This document shows, in pieces, positions 57,326 to 64,000 of a stretch of DNA of 64,000 bases. Location of the stretch: assembly GCA_964020085.1 (NCBI GenBank), contig OZ026602.1:32641575-32705574 (forward strand). Reading direction: 5' to 3'. The DNA comes from Micromussa lordhowensis (lineage: Eukaryota; Cnidaria; Anthozoa; Scleractinia; Lobophylliidae). The notes beneath the pieces are model-generated. The model saw only the letters and a list, made by a program, of their open reading frames with translations. It did no database searches and was not told the DNA's origin. Both the position numbers and the translations under genes were made by a program. The first letter of the stretch is position 1, and each line of letters begins with the position of its first letter.

Positions 57326-59800
57326 CTAGTAATTCAAATAAACTTGGCGACATAGCATTCGGTATTCGTCGATAACAAAATTAGTATACTCCTCTAGGTC
57401 AGCGCCGGCATCAATCAGCCATGCGCAGCAGTCAAAGTTTCCAGTAGTAACAGCCGCGTGTAAAACGGGCCAACCAGATTCGTCCAAAGTGTTGACGTCA
57501 TGGCCTTCTTCGACCAATAGTTTTACGCGTTCTAAATCTCCCATTGCGGCTGCGCGATGGAGGAAGGAAGAAGATTTTGCAAATGCAAGTTGTTGGACAC
57601 GAGATGAAGACTCGGTAACCATCCTGTTAAATATTTCTATATTGTGTTCGCAATCATTTGTGGCTTGCTGTTGTTCTTCTACTTTGTCTCGTGCAGAGCT
57701 GACATCGTCGTGAACAATTTGACTCACGAGGACGTCTTTTCTTTCTTCCGACACGATTACGTTTTCAACAGGTGCTTGGCAATCCATTGTTTCATTTAAT
57801 TGCTTTTCACAAACAAAATTTGGCTCATTTTCATTACCCCCTTGTTCACCGCAGCTTGATAGCGCTTCAAAGTTTTCATTCTCATTTGGCTCCTCAGGAA
57901 TTTTTTCCATTTTGAATGACGACGGTATTGAAAAGCCTCTCGGTCTTACAACTAATGGCGGATCATTGACGAAACTCGAGTTTGAAATTTGTGCCTCAAG
58001 ATCTTCGCAGTCCGAGCTTGCGTCACTGTTAGACTCTTCATAATTTAGCATTTTTTCTTCTTCTGGAGAGCTCGGCATACTTTCTCTGTGAATTTGACTT
58101 TCACATTCTTCACTGCCAACAGCGTTATAGAAAGTTTCCTCTACAATCACTATCTCGGGAATGTTTCTTTTATCTTCCAGAATTTTCGCAGCAGGTGTAA
58201 AAATGAGACTTTGCTTTCCCTCCAGAACGGCTGGGAGGGATTTTGACCTTCCTCTAAAGCCAACATTGTGTTCTTTAATCTGAGAGAAAAAGATATCTAT
58301 GGCTTGGTTTAAGTCTTCCTGAACGTCAGAAATTTGTCTGTGCTGAGCTCCTTGTAGTTGTAAAGGAAATGACCTCGCCCTCTCTAACGGTGCTTTTTGT
58401 TTAATCCTTCCGTTGCCATGAAGTGGCTTTCGCTCGGTGTTAACCGCACTTTCGTTTTCGTCGGAGTCGACATTGTGAGTTTGGGAGTGAATCTGCGTGA
58501 TTTCAACATCACATTCAACTTCTCGTTCGTTAAAACCTTCGTAAATAAACGGCAGAGATTGCGTTCTGCGGCGTGCCTTTGTTTTGAAGTCATGTGAGCT
58601 GTCGTGACTTTGTAAACTGCTTTGTTTCGCGTGTTTTCTTAGACTCGATGACATGTTAGCTTTTCCTTCTTCATCCAAAACTAAGGGCAAAGATTTTGAG
58701 CGAGTTTTTCGAGATTTTTTTCGTTGTCGTGAATGTTCATTGCTTTCAATGTCGATATGGTCGAGCGGTTGACAGAAACAATATTCGCCGTGGCGGCAAT
58801 TCATAGAATTAGAATATTCGTCTTTCAAAGGAACTCTTGGTTCGCCAACAAAACGTAAACTTGTCAAGGGAAGTGATTGACTTCTTTGCGCTTTAATTTC
58901 CACAGTTTTCTGTAACACTGAATTCACTCTGAAATCGGCAGCCAAACTGCTATTTTCACCGCAGGCTTCCGTAGAAAGATGACTTTGTTCTAAATAACAC
59001 GGCAATGAACTTCGTCTCCTTTCGAAGTCTGACTGAAAAAACTCATCGTCCATGTCTTGTTTACTTCTCTTCAATTTAATCATGGACAGTTTATCGAAGT
59101 CAGTAATCAAACTGTTAGACTTGTCCAAATTTGTGAAACCCAAGGTGGGTGATTTTGTCATGTCTGTTGTTCCACTGTGAGTATTTTTCCCACGGTCTTC
59201 AGGGTCATATTGTAAACTCACTGGAAGTGATAACTTTCTTGGAGTTAATTCGTCTTCTCGATACATTTCCGCACTTGTTAGCGTTTCTGTTCTGTGTTCC
59301 CGGTTAAGCGTTCCACAATCAACCTCTTCACCCGTGTTGCTGCCGTCGATAATTTCTTGTTGCAAGTATTCTTCTGGAATCAAGAAAGGAAGAGATTTAC
59401 AGCGTTTGCTTCCAACAGGAACTGTTGGCGGTTCTGACGTATCTGTTGCTGTTGGGGTGGGGTCTAAATTGTTGACTGTGGTCTCGTCAATGGCAGAAGT
59501 AGTGAAAGCTCTCGGCCTGGTCGCCTCGTCCTGCTCGTGTCCTTGTCCGTGACTCAGTGAATCGGTTTCTGTGCTTTCCATGACTGCTCTCGAGTGTCTT
59601 CTCTTTTGTTTTCGGATCAATCCCCCACTTGAGAGCTTTACTTTTTGTCGAGTTATATTTCTATGCGATCGAGTTTCAAGAAATCTTGACCCTTCGCTCG
59701 CTCTTCTTTCAACTCCACAATCCTGCGCACGATCCAATACTTTTTCTATCTGCGTTAAAATTGGAACACTGTATGAGCGATTTCTGTGGGAGTCTTCCAT
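57326..59800 (-). CDS. Intronless 824-residue protein with ten R-x-x-S-x-P motifs and a C-terminal ankyrin pair
   Basis: One uninterrupted frame from ATG to stop. Residues 740-803 form two ankyrin repeats (SSFLHRAAAMGDLERVKLLV, then GWPVLHAAVTTGNFDCCAWL), and the end (DEYRMLCRQVYLNY) is unlike a further repeat. The remaining 730 residues are polar and probably disordered, but they repeat a short motif: RSYSVP (8-13), KRCKSLP (136), RKLSLP (191), RRSSLP (265), RSQSLP (309), RSKSLP (370), RTQSLP (415), RARSFP (477), RSKSLP (521), RGFSIP (624); numbers are the central Ser. This is the R-S-x-pS-x-P class bound by 14-3-3 proteins, and the basic residue at -3 suits AGC/CaMK kinases. I do not recognise an orthologue; the ankyrin pair recalls PP1 regulatory subunits, but no clear R-V-x-F site is seen. 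The long intact frame argues for a real gene. Confidence 0.85.
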   Translation of the reverse strand: MEDSHRNRSYSVPILTQIEKVLDRAQDCGVERRASEGSRFLETRSHRNITRQKVKLSSGGLIRKQKRRHSRAVMESTETDSLSHGQGHEQDEATRPRAFTTSAIDETTVNNLDPTPTATDTSEPPTVPVGSKRCKSLPFLIPEEYLQQEIIDGSNTGEEVDCGTLNREHRTETLTSAEMYREDELTPRKLSLPVSLQYDPEDRGKNTHSGTTDMTKSPTLGFTNLDKSNSLITDFDKLSMIKLKRSKQDMDDEFFQSDFERRRSSLPCYLEQSHLSTEACGENSSLAADFRVNSVLQKTVEIKAQRSQSLPLTSLRFVGEPRVPLKDEYSNSMNCRHGEYCFCQPLDHIDIESNEHSRQRKKSRKTRSKSLPLVLDEEGKANMSSSLRKHAKQSSLQSHDSSHDFKTKARRRTQSLPFIYEGFNEREVECDVEITQIHSQTHNVDSDENESAVNTERKPLHGNGRIKQKAPLERARSFPLQLQGAQHRQISDVQEDLNQAIDIFFSQIKEHNVGFRGRSKSLPAVLEGKQSLIFTPAAKILEDKRNIPEIVIVEETFYNAVGSEECESQIHRESMPSSPEEEKMLNYEESNSDASSDCEDLEAQISNSSFVNDPPLVVRPRGFSIPSSFKMEKIPEEPNENENFEALSSCGEQGGNENEPNFVCEKQLNETMDCQAPVENVIVSEERKDVLVSQIVHDDVSSARDKVEEQQQATNDCEHNIEIFNRMVTESSSRVQQLAFAKSSSFLHRAAAMGDLERVKLLVEEGHDVNTLDESGWPVLHAAVTTGNFDCCAWLIDAGADLEEYTNFVIDEYRMLCRQVYLNY

Positions 59801-61814
59801 TCCCCTAAGCTAAAGGAATAAACTGTCTTCAAAACACTTGAGTTGAACAAATCGAGCGCTTGTTAAACTAGCGGTCGTGACCAAATTGTGTATTTTAAGC
59901 AATTATTTCAGCGCTTTGTTATCCCGCCTGGCAGGGGGACACGTCAAACGTGGCTGTGATATTCTGGCGTTACACGCATGACAAGTGAAGCGTTATGCCA
60001 CACAACCTGCCGCAGGTCAGACTAGCCTTTTGTCTGTTAAGAGATCCTAATAAGAGGCTTATTATTGACAGGCTTTCTCTAGAAGCTTGTGGGTGGATTA
60101 AGAAGAATAAAAAGACTAACAAAAATAATGTCGCAAAATTCGTCATTTATGCGAGTTGAAAGAACGATCGACTGGTCCGATATCACAAATAAATTTCATC
60201 GAGGCAAAATAAATAATAAAACAAAGCAAAGATAACACTAGCAAACACGCGTATCTCCGAGAAATTCAAAACATTCTTCTTTCGTTTCAATTTATTTGCG
60301 AAGTAAGGAAATTATATTAAAAAATTATAGTTGACTTACCAGGAAATCTCTTGCGTTTTCACGTTGAAAAACCGGCTGTCGTTAAATATAATATTGGATA
60401 TTCAAATCTCAGAACCAGTGAAATTAGCGATGTAAATTTCCTTGATAACTGAGAGAAATATCAGCTTATCATTGGTGAATAGCAAATGCAAGCAGCTGTC
60501 CTACAATGTGCTTATTCATCGTGTTCATCACCTTGGCAACTTCCTTAACAACGACATTATGCAAAACATTTTTGTAATCGTGTTTCGTGCCGAAGTGAAC
60601 GAAAACCGCACCGACCATTTTTCAGATGTCTAGACGACGCCCTTCAAACTGTTATACAACTGATATTGAAGCCGCGGATGAAATCAAAAGCTGGACCATA
60701 ATAAGGGATGCCAAAAGTTTTTATTTTACAATAACCATGATTGCTCTTTTTTTTCGGAGATGTGAAAAGACAGTTATCTACTCGCGTTTTTGGTGAAAAC
60801 TTTGCTAATGACATGAACTGATATCGCTAGTCCAACACCGGAAATCACGGAAAATAAACCTCGAGCCTCTATTTTTAAAAGGCGCTATATATCGGCCAGG
60901 ATGTCAATTGGGCTTTCCGTCCAGCCGCGCCTTAGGTGGAAGAGCGCGGGCTCCTTTCCCGAAAAGCGGCTGGTAATCGAGCATACAATAATCACTAAAT
61001 GGAGATAGCGTGACGAGCAACCCATGCGCAGGTGCCATAAAGATCACATTAAAATGGCGTCGACCAATGCAATTGTTTGAAGCAAAACTACAACTTAACC
61101 AGAGTGGTTTGATCATTAGACATTTATTAACGTTAAAATCCCTTTCCGAGACATGCAGAAACCTCTCTACAGTCTACCGTTGCATCGACGCCCGACAGAC
61201 AAGATACGAATACTTGTTGGAAACTTTCCGATGTTATACCGAACCACTGGCGAGCGAAGCTTTCACATGCTGGCAAGCAAAGAGTATAGGACAAAAAATC
61301 CGCCCCTATAACCAGCCAACCGGCTCCTGGCTTAACCCACACACGCCTCAGATACAATGTAATAATATCATGTCAATTATTCTCCAATCTCAAGAGTAAA
61401 ATGAAATAAAATACATTTTGATGTGACCCATCAGAAGCAAGGTAAATTTATTTTTGGCTACACCAACTGTTCGTGCTCGACAAGCTAATGCTGTCAAATT
61501 GGACTTTTCATTGGAGGTCAACTAATTTGTTTTTAAAATCAGCTGTATAAGAGTACATGAGCTATCGAAGATGAATAATAACATTGGAAAACGAAAAAAA
61601 CCCGATGTATTTCTTCATCAGAAGAATATTGTGTTCAGCACCAATTAATTTACTAAATAAATTTGAACACAAATTTTGATGTGTCACAATGTCAACTGCA
61701 TTTCTAACACATGTAGTCTGTGTTTGTTTTTACGATCGTCAAACTCCTTTTCCAGGTCTGTTGATTAGGATCTAAAACTGGCTTTTTAAAACAACTCTCA
61801 AGAGTCACTGTCCT
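59801..61814. other. Intergenic region without recognised gene
   Basis: Short open frames on both strands (for example 61010-61399) have no recognisable domain or splice support. Part of 60900-61430 may be repeat-derived. Confidence 0.4.
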
Positions 61815-62666
61815 TTACAGGATAAATTTACCAATGACGACTCCAAATATCAAAGCTAAGATTAGATAAGCTATCGACATTGGTGGCAAATTCACGCTGT
61901 CGTTTTTTGTGGAGGCTTGGGACACACTGGATGAAGACACATGCGTAGCTGGGGAAGACAGCTGATCAACATTCTTCCTGAGCCGGACTGTCTCAGCCTG
62001 TAAGCACAAACACAACATCATTACTGTGTGAAATATATTCCATCACGGCGATAACAGAAGTATTAGTGAGAAAAATATGGATGATAAGACATAGAGTGAT
62101 AAGAATGATAACAAGTTGAGAGAGAACAGGAAGGAGGAGAAGCCTTACAAGACACAAGCTTGCTGTTTGGGTTATGACAGAAGCAGCTCATTGTACCCAA
62201 TTGCCTGGACGTATTTAAAACAAAATTGTTTTTACTACTGACAGCCTATGTGGAAACAACTTGAAAACTTGATGAACTAGACAAGGGCTAACGCTCGAAA
62301 CGTCACTTCCGAATCTCTTTACGGTGGCCAATTTACATTATCAACCCAGTTGATAAAACCAAATTATCTTGTAATACCCCCACCGACGCAGCACCACAGT
62401 TCCTTTCCTGGTTTTAAAACTCTGTTTGATTACAAACCCTTGCTACAGTGTAAATGCAGAGGCTGCTCACCAGGGACAATCAAAGAAAAGTACCATATGG
62501 GTACTACACTAGAAGGTTGTACGGTTTACACCAAAATCTTGGAGCATTAAATTTTGGGCTACAAAAATACACATTGACTATGTCAAGTGATACATACCAT
62601 TAAATCAGACTTTTCAGTTTTCAGTTTTTCTATTTCCTCATTTATGACTCTTCTTTCGTCAGAATC
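61815..62666 (-). CDS. VAMP-associated protein (VAP), last two exons, 5' part off the right edge
   Basis: Exons 62598-62666 and 61815-61997 (stop) join in phase 0 (donor GTATGT, acceptor GCTTACAG). The first encodes a coiled coil (VINEEIEKLKTEKSDLM), continuing into AETVRLRKNVDQLSS. A Ser/Thr-rich linker follows and then a C-terminal membrane anchor, SIAYLILALIFGVVIGKFIL, right at the stop. VAPA and VAPB have this same order, with an anchor ending in G-K-F-I-L. They are ER tail-anchored proteins whose N-terminal MSP domain binds FFAT motifs at membrane contact sites. The MSP domain is not in the window; no further upstream exon could be identified between 62667 and 64000. The intron contains a Penelope-like fragment. 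Confidence 0.92.
62278..62420 (+). repeat. Diverged Penelope-like tail fragment in the VAP intron
   Basis: Shares GGGCTAACGCTCGAAACGTC, GAATCTCTTTACGGTGG and CACCGACGCAGCACCACAGT with the 271-bp units at 31497-32319, in the opposite orientation and with substitutions. The 5' half of the hammerhead-like core is missing. Confidence 0.8.
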
Positions 62667-64000
62667 CTGTTTAAAATATTGATCCCACATAAAAATCACA
62701 AAAAGCTTCACCTTTTGACCAACTGCAAATCTTGCCATGTAACTGACTTCATGGTACAGTTCACATTTCCAGACAAATAACTAAAATGTATCATTAAAAA
62801 ATAGAATGCAGTAGCAATGTACAGCAATGAAAGACTTTTCTGAGCTAGTTCATCGTCACTGAAAACCTGCACGTGTAAGTTTTAGTTATCAAATCGACCA
62901 TAGTTTTTCATGATGTACACTGGCCTTGGCTCTCGACTGATGAGCGGGGGTTAATTAAGGGTTAGACACCAGGCAAACTGGTTAACTTTGACAATGATTT
63001 TTATTGCCCAGTTTGAGCATCTCAAGGAATTGTTTCCTTATCAAGAAACTTAGTTAGAGACGTTTTGCCTACATGAGACAACCAATTGATTTCCTGTTAT
63101 AAACCTAAATGAAATCCCTGAATGACTAACCGTGAATTCTCTCAGTAATGGTAAGAAGATTGTCTTATGACAAGAAATCCTTGATTCATGAAAATTTAAC
63201 AAGAGTAACGCACATGTATTGTCCATTTTGTATAATAAAACACACCAAATTGGAACAGCAAATTGTACTGTAGGCTAGTCAGAGAGTCAGTGACAAAGAG
63301 AGATGAGCTTGTAAAGTGGCAAAAGTCCCTTGTGATAGTTGTTATTTAAGACCAAGTAATACAGGCAGCAGTTTCAGTGCAACATGTCGTACAACAATGT
63401 TGTATTGTAAGTTCAAAACTGTTGTTGCACGTATTACCAACTGTGTTTAAGTTGCAGAAACAAGTTCCAAAGTAGACATAAGTTCAACTTTATGCATTAT
63501 GTTGTCACGACTTGCAACACAGATGGTAAAACACTTGTCACATTGGAATGTCAAATTGGAATGAAACAAGTTGCCCATGTGACTTGGCCATTAGAAATGC
63601 CAGTGATCTGTGAACTTGTGCAAAGCTGACATCATTATACAGTTTAAATAGAGAACAGAAAAATAGTGTAACAAAACTAAATAATTTTTTAAAGCTTTCA
63701 CAGGTAGGAGCACTAAACAGTAAAAGGCTGCTCCTACTGGTACACATGTCTTAGAGGTAAATAACTGTTAGTGCACTCTACAGCCCTGCTAGCAGTCCCA
63801 TGTAGGCCAGATTGGTTTAACACCAGCCATTCTAAGAAAAGCTGTTCCGATCCTGCATATGTGCAATGCAATATTCATGGTGTATCCATACAACTTTCCA
63901 TCGTGCCTGATCCATAAAATTTGAACAAAGATATTCCTGTACAAACTCCTCAATGAATCAATAGCTTCTCTAATAGTGTATACTGATCACTATGTGGTTA
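62667..64000. other. Upstream VAP intron or flank to the window edge
   Basis: No exon with correct phase to precede 62598-62666 was found. The last 250 bases include a stretch that on minus reads like a repeat tail (MAGVKPIWPTWDC then stop). The remaining VAP exons presumably lie beyond the right edge. Confidence 0.4.

Noticed and set aside
1..64000. CRISPR arrays, operons, bacterial promoters or prophage
   Set aside because: The window is plainly a eukaryotic nuclear genome with spliced genes; tandem repeats present are minisatellites and element-internal arrays without spacer structure.

Overview
The window is eukaryotic, AT-rich animal DNA. Its genes are split by many GT-AG introns and it is full of small inverted-repeat elements. 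Gene families, intron density and the repeats point to an anthozoan cnidarian, most likely a stony coral: a tRNA-derived SINE of a type I associate with corals and anemones, hammerhead-like Penelope-type tails, and many TTAA- and TTA-target MITEs. Species is not determinable by reading alone.

Layout. (1) 1-1031: the last two exons of an acyltransferase-3 / nose-resistant-to-fluoxetine (nrf-6-like) membrane protein on +, behind a SINE. (2) 1.0-10.7 kb: no gene; a stack of foldback elements, MITEs and a LINE tail. (3) 10.7-14.1 kb, minus: a small predicted membrane protein, and a five-exon coiled-coil plus ankyrin protein. (4) 14.7-38.6 kb, minus: one 31-exon ubiquitin-specific protease gene, rebuilt here exon by exon with continuous phase (about 953 residues). 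Its introns hold most of the mobile DNA of the window: a train of three TTAA elements, an integrase-type transposon with two nested MITEs, a 2 kb palindrome carrying a captured zinc-ribbon exon, a 271-bp tandem array with a hammerhead-like motif, and a TTA-flanked MITE. (5) 38.6-46.1 kb: no recognised gene. (6) 46.1-48.1 kb, plus: a two-exon carboxypeptidase M-like, probably GPI-anchored enzyme. (7) 49.3-55.4 kb, minus: NOB1, the 20S pre-rRNA 3'-end endonuclease, complete in seven exons. (8) 57.3-59.8 kb, minus: an intronless 824-residue protein with ten R-x-x-S-x-P motifs and a C-terminal ankyrin pair. (9) 61.8-62.7 kb, minus: the last two exons of a VAP (VAMP-associated protein) gene that runs off the right edge.

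The genes are unrelated housekeeping and signalling genes; no operon-like or co-functional cluster is visible. The two most unusual coding findings are the ubiquitin protease with an eight-ligand RING-like zinc finger inside its catalytic domain, and the ankyrin protein that reads as a ten-site 14-3-3 docking scaffold. Neither family assignment could be checked by a search here.
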